The position numbers were made by a program, and so were the translations under genes. Below, piece after piece: positions 1 through 13,118 of a stretch of 64,000 nt of DNA. The stretch is from NCBI RefSeq assembly GCF_014898815.1, contig NW_026515547.1, positions 806,001 through 870,000 on the forward strand. Reading direction: 5' to 3'. Every line of letters begins with the position of its first letter. The stretch's first letter is position 1. A model generated the notes under the pieces. That model made no database searches. It was not told the DNA's origin and worked only from the letters and a program-made list of their open reading frames with translations. The DNA comes from Panonychus citri (lineage: Eukaryota; Arthropoda; Arachnida; Trombidiformes; Tetranychidae).

Positions 1-306
1 TTATCATTATTGTTCCCGTTAAATTTTCAAACTGAATTAACTTTTCCAACGTGACTTTGAATTCAGTAATTAACTTATTAATTAATCCTCTTTCCTTTTT
101 CCTGAGTTAATATTGATCATTTTTTTTTGTTTGTAATCATTTCTAATTAGTAACAATTATTAATTATATTAACTGAAGGTAAACAATGATTAAAAGGGAG
201 GGGAAATGATGTGATTAGATCGTAATTAGTTAAATGCATTGGTGAATGTCCGATGAAGGAAATTGATTATAGTTGATTAATTAACTTTTCCCTTTGATTG
301 TGCTTT

Positions 307-3300
307 TTAAGCCTTCGATTCTCGAGAGGAAACTAACGATTCTAAATTAAGAGCTGATGTTTTAATTGTTTCATCGTAGGTGGGAGGTTGTTCAGATTCT
401 GCTTCGATTATCTGATCAGTTTTAACTTCCTCGGTGGTAGATCCATTGGCTTCGGCTTCTTTGCTTTGTTTCGAACTGTTTAATATAAAGAAAGGTGATG
501 TTCCGCTCGGGTCACTTTTCTCTTGATCATTGGTCTCGATTTCTGTTGGTGGGGTCAGATTGTCTTTATTGCGTCCATCGGCTGTCCAGCAAAGGGCTTC
601 GCTGAAGGTTACGATGGAAAGAACCACAATGGCCAATAAAAGAGCCATTAATAGTCGAAGATCTTTGAAAACGGTTGAACTTTTATCGCTGACCCATCGA
701 GTGAATGTTTGACTCTGGTCAGTTTGATAATTATGGGACAATGGAGAGACAATTGATGATGATGATGATGTGGAGGAGGAAATTTTGATCGGTTTATTTA
801 GATGGGATGAAGATGAAGATGAGGAAGGTGATGACGATGGGAAAGCGATTACTCGGAATGTACCTGAAGTTTTTTCAAGAAAAGAATGCAAAAAAAAATA
901 ACAGATTAGATTATATTATTAATAATATCCAATAATAAGACTGATTAGAAGTTAGGTTAATTAGTTGTTATCATGTTTGTTAATTACTTTGTTCGTGAAT
1001 TGGATTGATTGACAGACTGGAGTGTGAAAGACTTGACGATGTTGGATCGATTGTGAGATGAGGTCGAGCTCGTACAAGGAAAATTTGTCGACCATTTGAA
1101 CTGTCACCAAATAGTAAAGTGTAACTTGATCGAGATTTAATCCAGTTAGATGATGAGCTTAATTGATCAGTTAATTGTTTGTAAATATCATTGAAAAAGT
1201 GAAATGGCCAGATGAGTTCTCGATGTTGTGACTCGATAGTTTCTTCAAATGGTGATCTAGATTGAAATACAAAAAGAAAACAGAGAAAAATTAAAATTTC
1301 AATCAAATGTACAGTTAAATGATTAATTGATTATTATAATCAAATGAAAACAATCAACTTGGAATGAGGCAAATCATTAAGATTTGTCAAGAAAAAAATA
1401 ATTAGCTAATGTTAACTAACTTTTATTTTCACTCAAGTGAGAAAGTTATTATTTTTTTTCATTGTAACAATTGAACGATGGAGGTGTTAATGGAGATAAT
1501 CATGATTGAAATAGTATATTGATTAACTTGATTGAATTGATGATTATGATGAAATTGTGATGAAAAGAAATTGAAAATAATAGTAACGATAGAGATTCTC
1601 TATTCATTGAAGCGAACCTTAGATTTTAAATTCTTGAAAGTTAATTGTTGATTCTTGAATTAACCATGAGAGTCCGGTCAGTGAACTGTCCAACTAAATT
1701 AAACTGGAATAGTTTAAGTTTACACTTAAATTTGATTGTTAAACAATTGAAATTTAATCAATCAACTGAGTACAAGAACCAGATACATATAACAAGAATA
1801 GGAAAGAAAAACTTTTCCAACTAAACCAAATTAACTTGCTAATTTTATCATTCTAATCATTGTAACAATTAAAGTTTCAATTTGATTTATTTTTTTTCTC
1901 ATCCTCTTTACTTACAATTACAATCAAATCATCTGATTGTAATCAAGTGAAAGTTAATCATATTGTCAAGTATAAATGTCAAACCTTTTTATTTTCATCT
2001 AATTGTATTTGTTAACATCTAAATAATAATAGTAAATATATTTGATTATTATTAATGTATTGATGGGTTAATTTGAAGTAAAATGAGACAATTGTTATTT
2101 GGTTAATTGTTACCATTAATAATAAGATGGGATGAATGATTAACGCCCAATGGTAACAATTACAATCACAGTGAACAAAAAAATAATGAGACTGACAAAA
2201 TGATCAACAAATTAAATATTAAGTGTTTGATTGTTACACCAAAGCAAAGTGTATAATCAAATGTAATTGTGGTTTATTATTGATTTGATTGTTTGACTAT
2301 TGGACAATCAAAACTAAAACGATCAATATAAACTAATAGAGAGGTGATGAATTATATAAATTGTGATCACAATAATATTAGTTAATTAAAATATATATTT
2401 TTGACCTTTTGCCAACATGTTAACTGTCAACTTGATGGTTAACATTTTCAATACAATTTAATTTAATTGTAACCACAATTTTACTATTGTTAAAAGTGCA
2501 ACAAAGAAAATGAATCTCTGATTTCAGCTGATTGTTGATATTATGATTATAATTACATCCGAAGTGATTATTATCATAAAATTCATCATGAAATGATTCA
2601 CAATGACAAGAAAATCTGAAGTTGAAATCTGAATCTATTCAGGATCATGTAAAGGCGTTAACATGACTGATGAATATGATATAAAAAAAAGTATGAAAAG
2701 TTCAACAAAATGTTAATTGTTATCAAATTATTAATAATTTGTCATAATCATCAGGATGACATAATAAATTTACCATGAATTTAACCAATTCTGTGAATTT
2801 TTTTTTCGCCAATCAATTTGATTGATCAATTCATTTTCTTATCATTAATATTTGAGAATTGATTTTGTCAGTTGATTGTTATTAAAAGGAAATCATTTAA
2901 ATTGTCACCACAACTTAATTATTTACCATTTAAATTGAATTAATCATCTCTATTGTTAACTCAAAACGTTGATTGTTATAAATTGCGATCACAGATTAAT
3001 CTTATAACCATAAACTCATTGTGTTTTTCTTGGTAATTGTTATTACATATCGATTGGATGGAGAAAAAGAAAACTAAATTAACAATTTAATCCGGTTGTG
3101 TGAAAACAATTAAACTGCAAACTTGATTTATTAACTAAATAGAAAAGCTTAATCATAGCAAGTGAATAATCAAAATAATAATAAACTAAGTCTCTTGTGA
3201 TGATGAAATTAAATCACTAAGCTGATCCTAGATTGTAATCGTTAACTTGATGATAATGAAGAGAAGGAAAAAATAATGATTAATATTAATCATTAAGATT

Positions 3301-6300
3301 ATATTTTTGATCATTTTGTTTCTTTCTGTTGACAATTTTTCATATTAACTGAATTAACTGGATAAGCTCAGGTTGACAGATTAAACTATCATTTCTTATA
3401 ATTGATGATGTTTACATGGATTATGATGATGATGATGATGATGATAAATATACTGAAAATGATAAATTCTTACATTCCAAGATGGTGGATCCATTGTTCA
3501 GATGAATGAAGATGATGGTCAGTGTTACTTTGTCCACTCTTGGAACTGTTTATCATCTCAGTTGACTTTCTGCATCCACTTGAGCATGATTTTCTCAATT
3601 GTATCTCATTGTAAGTCTCATTACAAGCTGGAAAAGAGAGAGAGAGAGAGAGAAATGGACAAGAAGTGGACATTAGTATCTTATTATTATTGGACAAAAA
3701 GCATCAATTGATTATATTTCATAGAGTCAATCAAAAAGATTAGTGGACATGAAATTGATTCTGTATTGATTCATGTCCATTATGGTCATCCTTTCATATG
3801 GACAAACATGCAAACCAATTTTAATCTGAATAATTTACTACTGGACATTGTCCGAGATCATTAAATATTGACTAGATTGATTGTGATTCATTAAAATTCA
3901 TCCTCTTCATAAACTTTACCCATTAATTGACATCAAGTGAACTCTTTTTTTTTCACTTGGACATTTGATTGTCACGAAACTTATTCAATGATAAAGTTAA
4001 TCATTTGGTGCATTAATGAGTATACACACACGATTTAATATCTAATCATGATTTTTTATTGGAACTTTTTTTTGACTTCCAAATCTTATTAACTTGATAA
4101 TCATGATCAACGTGAAATAATTTAATAGGCAAGAGTGTAATTCAATTAAATTGATTGTGATTAGGATTTGACTTGAAGAAAAGTTGAAATGACAAAATGT
4201 AATGACAAAATTTTGGTTCCAAAGTATTAGTTTAGTTGATTGTTGATCTGTATGTGAAAATTTACATGTAATCAACAATCAAATTAAATCATATTGAAAT
4301 TACTTAATCAGGAAATAATTATACACAAATATTAAACGTGAAAGTTAATTACTTGGTAATTACTAATCAACAATAATGAACAAAAAAAACTCAGGATGGT
4401 TAAGGAAAACATACCAATTACAGAAATGAAAACGATTAATTAAATTACCTTATAAATTGGTTGAGATTTGATTGATTCTGATCAATTGAATTACAAGTTG
4501 AAATGAAAACATATACACAACAAAAGGATACAATCAACATGATGAAGATGTTCAGTTTCATGATATTATTCAGATTCATTGCTCATGATTTTTGTCTTGT
4601 TTTTGTTGTCATGATGGTGAACTTGATAGTTCAGGCAACTGAATTTACATGGTAAAGTAATAACCAGGAAAAAAAATGATTATTCAATCAGAATGAGAAT
4701 CTGAAATTCAGATAACCTTGACTATGTAACTTACAGGGAAGTCCAAATGCTGTACTGTTGAAATACTGGCAACAATTGGATTGGCACATGATAATTTAAA
4801 TCATCGGACTGATTAATCTTATTCAGTTAACAGTTAGGAATAGTTTACTGAATCAAATTTGATTGTATCAATGGTTTATGTTTATTATTTTATTTTTTTG
4901 ATTGAGTAGAAACAAAAAATAAACAATAACAATAATAATGAGACTACAAGGATTGAAGATGCAATTATGTTTACACAATTAAGTTAATTGTGATTAGGAT
5001 GATGATGATGATAATCACAATCTTTAACGATTAACCCAGATTAAGATATTTTTGGTTGTAAAAAATTAACTGATTGACAAAAATATATCAATAATAATTA
5101 CTATTATTTACCGTTAAGTGTTATGGTTAAGGATAAGTGATAATAATTGTGATGATGAGTGAAATTGTTTGCAATAATTTAACAATTGCTAGAAATCATT
5201 GTTCTGATTATTTGTTTATTATTAATACAATCAAGTTGATCTTAATCTTAATCCATCAGCCAAACTCCTAACTCATCATTTGGCTAAATTGTTCAGATAT
5301 AATTTGAGTTTGTTGATTAACTATTATGATGATGATGATGATGAAAATACTATTCAGTTGATTTGTATCAATACGATTTTGTTGATTTAATTTTGATTGT
5401 TGATGGTTGAAAAATTGTCTCTTCATCAAGACAACCTCTAAACAATTAAAGTTTAGCAAAACTATCTGATTTAACTGTTAACGAAAGTTAATCAAGTTTG
5501 AAAATCATTGTAATCAATCAATCGTGATGATTGGAAATTGTTACAGGAAAAAGTAATTAGAGACAAACCTTTTCTCAATTTAGTTGATTACGGAAAAAGA
5601 AGATGATAATGTTAATCATTTAGATGATTAAAGGTGTAGTAGTTGAAATGATTAACATGATATTTAATTTAATCATTTGTTTTATATCACAATAATAATA
5701 CCATTTGATTAATCATTATTTAAACATTATCACATTTCACTTGGTGTAAGTGTATCAATAGTAACTCAATAATATTATAAACAATTAAGAAAATTATACA
5801 AAAACAATTAGTTAAATTGATTTTATACAATCTGGTTAATCAACTAGAATCAAAGTTTTATAATATGTAATTAAAAAAAAATGTGCTTCATTTAGTAATT
5901 TGATTGATTTCTAATTGTGATATATCAATATTGATATTGATATTATAATCGGATTAGTTAATTGTTTCCTGGGTCAAAGAGTAACAGTTAAGTTTTAATT
6001 TTTAAATCGTAATTGTTATGATCAGGTTAAAATAAGATTAATTGTCACTTTAATTGAGACATGTTTTGATGACAATCAATAGGTGATAATCATTAATTAT
6101 GATAGTAAATTGTTAGGATTAAAAGTGATTAATTTGATAGGTTATTTTATAATATCAATTGCACTTTTAATGTGATAATCTTATTGAAAATGAATGGATC
6201 AGTTGAGACAATTAATCATGGACAATTAAGCAACAAAAAGTACAAACTAATGAATCTTTACCTTAATCATAATTAAATTAGTCAATAAGCTAATTGAAAA

Positions 6301-7567
6301 TTGTTATTATTGTTTAATAAAAAAAAAGGTTAGAGGTCAACGAGAAAATAAATCATAATGATTAATATCAATGAGGTTTCAATGTATTAATTTGGATGAT
6401 GATTTTTGTAGTTGTTACAAAATTTGAATTGGAAGTTAATTGTTATGCTGATGGTTAAGAGCATCTTCTTCAACCTTGTCTGTTAATTGTTTTCATTCAT
6501 GTAAATCACTTATTGTAACAATTAACTTAATTTTCTAGATAAAAGGTTTCTTATTGTTCAATTGAAAAGAGTAACAAATTGGCCTGGAAATTTGTTTCTT
6601 CATTGTCTTGGAGTAAAATTGTCAATTTAAATCATGATTGTGATGAATAAAAGATGTGGATGATTATTGTATAATAGAGAAGATGATGAATTTAATTGTG
6701 GAAACAATTTAACGGAAGTTGAATGTTAATTAATCAGTTAAATTAACATGGACAATCATCAACTTACCAAGCAAATGAATCTCATTGTTATTGTTTTGCT
6801 TTTAAGGTCAATCTAATGTTTTTAATTTTCAATCAAAAAGTAACTATTATTAAATAATCAACAATTAAATTGTGACCTGAATAATTAAATTGTACAAATT
6901 AATTTTACACAATTAGAAACAATTGATAAAAGTTAATTGTGATTCTAATTCATACAATCCTCAATCCTTTTAACATTGACCTAAAAATGTATTGGTCATC
7001 ATTTTGAATTATCAACAAGATGATTAATCTAATTAATCTCAATCAATTGTAGAGATACAAAATTTACTAATAATCTACAATTAAATAGTAATATTTATAA
7101 TCATGAGCATTTGTCTACAGTTAAATTGCAATCAGTTTAATCATCTGAGAGTCTTGAAAATGTCAACAAGATATAATCAATTGGATGGATAAAATTTTGC
7201 AAATATTATGAATGAAAGTTAATTATTGTAAATAAATTGATTACTTACTAGTAATACATGATTTCTCAATTGCATCAAGAGATTGAGGTTTAGCAAGGAT
7301 TTGGATTAGTGAAAAGAAACGACATCCTCGAGCACAAGAAGTCCAATCGTTGAGGGAATGATAATGGTCACCACAATAGGACGAGCAAGATGAATGGTCA
7401 TCAAGTTGATGAACTGGATTCCCATGGACATTATTTAAACTGGTCAACAGAGTGAATAATAATAGTAACGTTAAGCCCAATGATCGGACTAATCCCTTTG
7501 GATTAACAATTGATGATTGATTTATCACTGGAACAGTTATCGAGGTGGAGATGGAGATGGTCATCAT
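307..7567 (-). CDS. TMEM59-like single-pass membrane glycoprotein, 4 exons
   Basis: Spliced model on the minus strand: exons 7249-7567, 3474-3627, 988-1256 and 307-863, all with GT-AG borders and matching phases, giving 432 residues. The N-terminus has a hydrophobic signal segment (about residues 28-49). It is followed by a cysteine-rich luminal part with the motif CARGCRFFS, then CNETY and CSSGCRKS, which is the paired-cysteine pattern of the TMEM59 family. A transmembrane helix lies near residues 317-335 (LLMALLLAIVVLSIV). The cytoplasmic tail carries a PPTY motif (about residues 407-410), a potential WW-domain ligand, and a long Ser run lies just before the helix. TMEM59 proteins act in Golgi/endosomal membranes in glycosylation control and autophagy; that role is inferred from the family. 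Human TMEM59 is shorter (about 320 residues). The introns (3.6 kb, 2.2 kb, 124 bp) include the longest in the window. The family call rests on cysteine spacing and topology, so it is good but not certain. Confidence 0.75.
3421..3446. repeat. (GAT)n microsatellite
   Basis: A run of eight or so GAT/ATG triplets, just inside the second intron of the TMEM59-like gene next to its exon 2 donor. Confidence 0.9.
3628..7248 (-). other. long first intron of the TMEM59-like gene
   Basis: This 3.6-kb stretch, and the 2.2-kb second intron at 1257-3473, is extremely AT-rich with no coding exon that I can support. It is dense in short variants of the palindromic word TTGTWACAA and in TTAATTAA-like words, and it has a (GAT)n run near 5323-5343. 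I see no transposon ends, RNA gene or second gene. Confidence 0.5.
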
Positions 7568-8078
7568 GAGAGATGATCAACTGTACTGGTCAATTATCAG
7601 TTACAATTGGATTTGGTTTTGTTTTGCAGAAAATTTCAAATGAAATGTGAAAACAAAAACAAAACAAAATGAGTTGAGTTGAGAGAGAAAATGGAAAACA
7701 ATTAAGATGAAAATTAATCAACAATTTACAGAGCAAATTAATAGATGATTTAAATGAGATCAATGGAAAACATAGTTGATCGTTTAATGAAACATTCGAA
7801 ACACACTCAATGTTCAATACGAATTTAATCCTAAGCTCTTATTCTTGTACAATATTATTGAGCTTCTCTGTTCTTCTTCTGATACAATTTTTTCATCTTC
7901 TTTTTCATCTTCTCTTTCTTTCTCTCTTTCTATTCAAAAATCACTCCCTTTCTTCTCTCTTCTCTTTCATGAAGACTCTTTTTCTCTCTCATTCAGGGTA
8001 ACTGTTCACCCGATTCTGGTTTTCTATTCTTCTTTCTATCTCTTTCTTTTTCTTCTGTCTATTTTATCATTTTTTCTT

Positions 8079-8095
8079 CTGCCATCTATTGGCTT
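8079..8095 (-). promoter_or_regulatory. CTCF-like motif upstream of TMEM59-like gene
   Basis: On the minus strand this reads as CCAATAGATGGCAG, close to the AGATGGC core of CTCF-type sites. It lies about 510 bp upstream of the TMEM59-like start codon. It is the weakest of the six sites in this window. Confidence 0.35.
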
Positions 8096-9029
8096 CAGAA
8101 TAATCAAGAGAGAGATTCATGTTTGTAATATCGAGAAAATTAATTCATTTAATTTGATTTTCCATTCTAATTAAAGTCATGGAATTTACTATTTAACCTT
8201 TTTCTATCATGGTAACATGTTTACTTTTCATTGATTGTGTAAGATTAATTGTTTCCTAATCAGTTTGTTACATTATCTAATTACCCTGACAACCTTTAAT
8301 TATTTGGTCATTTTTTTTTCAAATGAAAAATAGTCTAATAGTTATCGTTAAATTAATCTCATGTTCAAGGATTAATTTCACTTGTTGGTTTTGATTGTTG
8401 TTGTTGAAAAACAATAACATCAAGATTAGATTGTCTTTCTATTAGATGATAATAAATGGATTTCTGATTAACTTGCTAATTAAGGTGATTTGTCTTAACA
8501 TTTTCCATCAAATATCCAAGCAAAATGTGACTAAGAAAATTCTTAATCTAAAATAAGATTACACCAATCAAAGTAATTACCATTTAAAAAAAGAAGTAAA
8601 AAAAATAGAAAACCGAAAACTGGTTATCACAATCTAATTAACTGGAAACACAATTTACACAATTATCAGCTGAATTCCATTGAAAATTCACCAGTAAAAT
8701 ACTCACCATGAAATAAATTAAATGACAATATGATAATCAAATTAATAGTCACAATTAAGAAGCAAAAACAATCACAATTTCAATTGAATGAAAATGTAAA
8801 CAAAACCAAAAGAAAACATAGTTAATCCTTTCCAACGATTAAATGAGCTCATCACATTATCCCAAGTGTTAAACCGAGAATAGTACAAACTGTCAACAAT
8901 TAGAAAGAAAAAGAAATTATTGGATTGATTAAATTTAATCGAGAATAGAAAAAGAAACAACAATTTAATTAATTAATTGGCATGCGAATGTTTCATTTCA
9001 TGGGCAGCGCCTTAAAAGAATAGAAAATC

Positions 9030-9046
9030 ACCACCAGGTGGCTGAG
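9030..9046 (+). promoter_or_regulatory. CTCF-like motif upstream of Rab5
   Basis: ACCACCAGGTGGCTGAG matches the CCACCAG-GTGGC core of insect and vertebrate CTCF motifs and lies about 220 bp upstream of the Rab5 ATG. Family assignment is by motif resemblance only. Confidence 0.5.
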
Positions 9047-9262
9047 GTTTAAAGAGAAAATGTAAGAAAAATTATTTTGAAGAAGAGAGAAAATCATTTC
9101 CATTTGATTACAAAGAATTAAATTTGTCTTTTTTTCGGTTGATTTAATTTGTTATCATCTTTAATTAATTATTACTTGATTAGTAATTTATCCTAATTAT
9201 TGTTGGAATTATTTTTTGTTTTCATTTTACGTGGTTAACGACTTGGTACCAAGTGTTTAGTA

Positions 9263-9833
9263 ATGGCGACCCGTGGAGGTGTCCAAAGAGTGAATGGATC
9301 TACACAAGGAAAGATCTTTCAATATAAATTGGTACTTCTGGGAGAATCTGCTGTTGGTAAATCAAGCTTAGTATTACGTTTTGTTAAGGGTCAATTCCAT
9401 GAGTATCAAGAAAGCACCATTGGAGGTAATAATGTTTATTTCTTTTCTTCGTATTTTCATAATTTTACTCCTACCCATCATCATCACCACCACCATCATC
9501 ATCGTCAGTCTTTTTTTCTATTCTCTTTAAAATTCCCGTGACTTCTCTCTCCTTTCTTTTCTTTTTTTTATATTTCTTCACCATCTTTATAGCTCGTCTT
9601 TCATCCCTTTAAAATTATTCACTTGGCTTATTCCACTTTTCAATCATCTTTTTTTTTCTCTTCTTTGATCTCTTTCTTTTCTCTTTTTTGTCTCTCTTTT
9701 TAGTCTATCTACTCTCTCTCTCTTTACTGTTCTGTCTTTTTCATTTGCTACTCTCTTTTTAGTCACTTGCTATCTCCTTTTTCCATCTTTTCCTCTCTCT
9801 CCATCTCTTTCTGTCTTTTTTTCTTTCTGTCCA

Positions 9834-9884
<51 letters not shown>

Positions 9885-11735
9885 TTCTCTTTCACCCCTT
9901 TGCCTTGTTTCTTCCTTATTTGTTTTGTATTGGACTCTTTCTTTTTATCTTTCTTCAACTCATTTCACAGTCTCTCCCATTTATATTTTCTAATTTTGTT
10001 TTTTTTCTCTCCTTTTCTCTCATATATTCTTTTTTTTATAGCGGCATTCCTAACACAAACCTTATGTCTGGATGATACAACTGTCAAATTTGAGATCTGG
10101 GACACTGCTGGTCAAGAAAGGTACCAAAGCTTAGCTCCTATGTATTATAGAGGTGCACAGGCAGCTATCGTTGTCTACGACATAACAAATCAGGTAAATT
10201 ATCTTACACCTTGACTTTCACTCGACGATTGGTTCTGGTATCAACTTATCGTTACCACCATTGGAGATACAGGCTTAGGCTTTTACAGTCAACTGTCAAA
10301 TTTCATTCACACTATACTAAATACTGTTCAACTCCACATACACACTCACTCGGTTATATTTATAGAGATAAACGCACACGTACCTACATAGAAAACGAGA
10401 TAGAATGTAAAAAGGGGAGGTTAAAGAGCGAGATGATGCTGATAAGCGGAAAAAAAATCTCTCATCTAGTGTACTTTTCAATAGGATTAGAGAAAGAACT
10501 AACACCTTCTAACCTTGATTATTCTATGGAAGTCTTTTTGTTCTCTTTTGCTATGTGAGTGATTATGATAAACCCACCCACCTTTTAATACGTTTGCTAT
10601 CAGGGGGGAGTTTAAAAAAAGAACATTTACTGTTCTTTGACTCTTTTTGATCGAGATTTGGAAAGAAAGAGAAACAAATAATAGAAAGGTAGTTATGGAC
10701 TGACTTGCCCGCGTCAATGGTAAATTGAGATGTAAATGCGTTATTGATTTATCTCCTTGTTAGAAGAAAAAGCTCATTGGAAAATGTTGCTTCGTAATAA
10801 TTCTGACAAATGACCTTAATGAAAAATATCCATCACCTAACCCTGTCAATTAGCTCATACGCATCATCATAACAATCATCAAATTGATTCAAATAATCAA
10901 TTTTTATGATCTTCAATAGGCAATTATTGAGCCGCAAAATGATTAATGAAGGGTACAAATGCGTTTAGTTTTTACCTCAACCTTCCCTTCACTATTCATT
11001 CATCGAATGTTTTATTTTTATTCTTTTTTTCTCTCTCTTTCTCTATTTAAATGCTATACCATCTAATTTCTAGAGTTGTTGTTTTTGTTACTCATTAAAT
11101 CTTATCTTTTCTTTTCTTCTCTCTTATCTTCCTTCTATCCTCCATCATCATCATCATCATCATCATACAACCATCACTACCATCATGATGATCTTCATCC
11201 TTGGTTCTTTGTTGACGACCATTACAATTGATTGATGCTTATTCATTGCCAAAAAAACACTTATAACATTATACACACTCTTGGACCTGATTCCTTTTTT
11301 TTATCCAATGATTATGACACATTATTTTTCCCTCTTCACCTAAATGATGTTTTACTTTTTTCCACCATTTCCGTTACTCTTATGATTGTTGCTGGGCAGG
11401 ATACATTCAACCGAGCAAAGACGTGGGTTAAGGAACTGCAACGTCAAGCAAGCCCCAATATCGTGATAGCGTTGGCTGGTAACAAGTCTGATTTGGCTAG
11501 AAAGCGAGCCGTTGAGATGGAACAAGCTCAGGTCTATGCTGAAGAAAACAATCTTCTCTTTATGGAAACATCAGCCAAAACAGCTATGAATGTGAATGAA
11601 ATCTTTTTGGAAATTGCTAAAAAGCTTCCAAAGAGTGATCAAAGCAGTGCCGGAGGTGGACCAGGTTCAGGTAGACCTGGTGTTGATTTGACTCAATCCA
11701 ATCAAAATACAAGCAGTGGATGTTGCAAATCCTAA
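9263..11735 (+). CDS. Rab5: Rab5 small GTPase, early endosome
   Basis: Exons 9263-9425, 10042-10193 and 11400-11735 join in phase to 216 residues, one more than human RAB5A. All GTPase motifs are visible: P-loop GESAVGKSS, switch I STIGAAF (split by intron 1), [13 protein letters not shown] and ETSAK. The C-terminus ends SGCCKS, the dicysteine geranylgeranylation signal. The RabF-type stretch [17 protein letters not shown] is almost identical to animal Rab5. Rab5 controls fusion and maturation of early endosomes and recruits effectors such as Rabaptin-5, whose gene lies about 5 kb away here. The two introns (616 and 1,206 bp) are longer than most in the window and carry CT- and CAT-rich tracts. 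A close animal-type orthologue; the identification is secure. Confidence 0.97.
9839..9878. repeat. (CT)n microsatellite in Rab5 intron 1
   Basis: An uninterrupted CT dinucleotide run of about 40 bp inside a longer polypyrimidine-rich intron that extends to the exon 2 acceptor. It yields false Leu/Ser-rich open frames on one strand and Arg/Glu-rich on the other. Confidence 0.95.
11142..11166. repeat. (CAT)n microsatellite in Rab5 intron 2
   Basis: A CAT trinucleotide run about 230 bp before the exon 3 acceptor. No coding function is indicated. Confidence 0.9.
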
Positions 11736-12167
11736 GTGAATACCCAACAACAACAACAAAATCAAATAACAAAAATATCCTTTATATTATCTCCTTCATT
11801 AAAAAAAAGACCATTTAGAGAGAAACAGACCACAACAACAAACAAACTTCACGCCACCAACAACATCATCAACAAATCAACAACTATTACTACTACTATT
11901 ATTTCTATTGATACATCAACTTTAAAAACACCACCACCAACAACAAGAGTGAAGATATTGTAACCAGGTTATACATATAAAAAAAATTCTGAAAAAGAAA
12001 AGGTAAAAACGAGAGAGAGAGAGAGAGAAGAGAGGAACAAAAAATTGGGGAAGAGAAAAGTGTGAGAGTGAAAAATGATTGAATGAAAGAGCGAAATAGA
12101 ACCAAAACAACCAAACCGAATGATCCTTATATACTACATTCATAAAACAAAAATCCATGTTAATATA

Positions 12168-12173
12168 AATAAA
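12168..12173 (+). terminator. probable Rab5 polyadenylation signal
   Basis: AATAAA about 430 bp downstream of the Rab5 stop. It is preceded by an A-rich 3' UTR with CAA-rich and GA-rich tracts. No earlier canonical signal was seen. Confidence 0.55.
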
Positions 12174-12553
12174 ACTAATTAAGGTAAAAAAAATTAAATT
12201 GTTTTGGGCTCGTATTATTTACCTTAAAACAAAATTGTATAAAAAAATAAAAGGTTCAATGTATGGATAATTGGTCTCAATTAAATCACATCACTTGTCC
12301 AATTATTTTCTTTCACAAACAGTCAATCCATTGAAACACCGAACTTACAATGGAAGAAAACAATTAACTGTTAATAGTTGTAGTTTATGAGTGACTTTTG
12401 GAAAAATTTACAATTAAATATCTCTAAAAATTAATAATCAACAGAAAGGGAGAGATAAATTGTTTGTTAGCCTGGTTCACTTTTCCTTGGCTTGGTTTGT
12501 TTTTTGTTTTGTGTTTATAACATAATAGAGTTGGATTAGTTTTCTTTTCACTT

Positions 12554-12985
12554 TTAATGATGATGATCCTCTTTATAGAAACGTAATCCACAATATCCAC
12601 AACTATGATTACCAGGTTGATCTAAATTAATGAAGACCCGAGGATGTCCAAGTGGTCCACCTCCTCCATCACAAGTTGTAACTCTTGTCTTACAAGCGAT
12701 TGGTGCAGTTTCCGCAATCAAATCAATGGCATAATGAGGATTGACTTTCTTTTCTTTACCAATGTATCGAGCCATCCGGTAATCATTTGATTCCCACTTT
12801 TGACCAGTATGTGTTGATTTATCAATTATTTCAAATGAAAACTCATCTTTCTCAGTGACCTCTGAACCCTTTGAACCAGAAGGTGAAGAGACAATTTTAC
12901 CACCATTAGTTGTTGCACCTCTAATTGGAGCCAATTGAACCAATCGCCTCAACAATGGGCGTCCATTGTTCAACAGGTTAGACAT
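12554..12985 (-). CDS. NDUFS6: NADH dehydrogenase iron-sulfur protein 6, mitochondrial
   Basis: Single exon of 143 residues with a basic, mitochondrial-targeting-like N-terminus (PLLRRLVQLAPIRG). The conserved core includes DYRMARYIG and the C-terminal zinc-ribbon segment GHPRVFINLD followed by HSCGYCGLRF. Together these are diagnostic of the 13-kDa (13A) accessory subunit of respiratory complex I, which binds zinc and helps assemble the peripheral arm in the matrix. The C-terminus ends in a short EDHHH tail. Length is typical for the family. An ATCACATG box lies about 126 bp upstream. The stop lies about 0.8 kb from the Rab5 stop (convergent genes). Confidence 0.95.
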   Translation of the reverse strand: MSNLLNNGRPLLRRLVQLAPIRGATTNGGKIVSSPSGSKGSEVTEKDEFSFEIIDKSTHTGQKWESNDYRMARYIGKEKKVNPHYAIDLIAETAPIACKTRVTTCDGGGGPLGHPRVFINLDQPGNHSCGYCGLRFYKEDHHH

Positions 12986-13110
12986 GGCTAATCAATTTAG
13001 AAGAAGAAAAAAAATTAAAAACAAGATTTAGATTAAATTAACAATCAAACAATTAATCAAATTACTTGAGGTGACTTTCCTTTCAAAGGAAAACAATACA
13101 AATACAAGTG

Positions 13111-13118
13111 ATCACATG
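13111..13118 (+). promoter_or_regulatory. ATCACATG box upstream of NDUFS6
   Basis: The word ATCACATG, an E-box variant, lies about 126 bp upstream of the NDUFS6 start codon. The same eight bases occur upstream of MIX23 and GATC. Regulatory function is inferred from recurrence only. Confidence 0.3.

Larger units (their letters stand above)
7568..9262. other. divergent intergenic region between TMEM59-like gene and Rab5
   Basis: Both flanking genes point outward, so both promoters must lie here. The stretch 7840-8110 is pyrimidine-rich (CT/TTC tracts) and gives spurious low-complexity open frames. Two CTCF-like words are present (listed separately). No further gene is supported. Confidence 0.6.

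Noticed and set aside
7810..8174. Leu/Ser/Phe-rich plus-strand frames
   Set aside because: They are translations of CT-rich low-complexity DNA in the divergent promoter region, with no protein-like pattern.
9767..10075. Leu/Ser-rich frames and their Arg/Glu-rich minus-strand shadow
   Set aside because: They come from the (CT)n tract in Rab5 intron 1; only 10042 onward is coding, as Rab5 exon 2.
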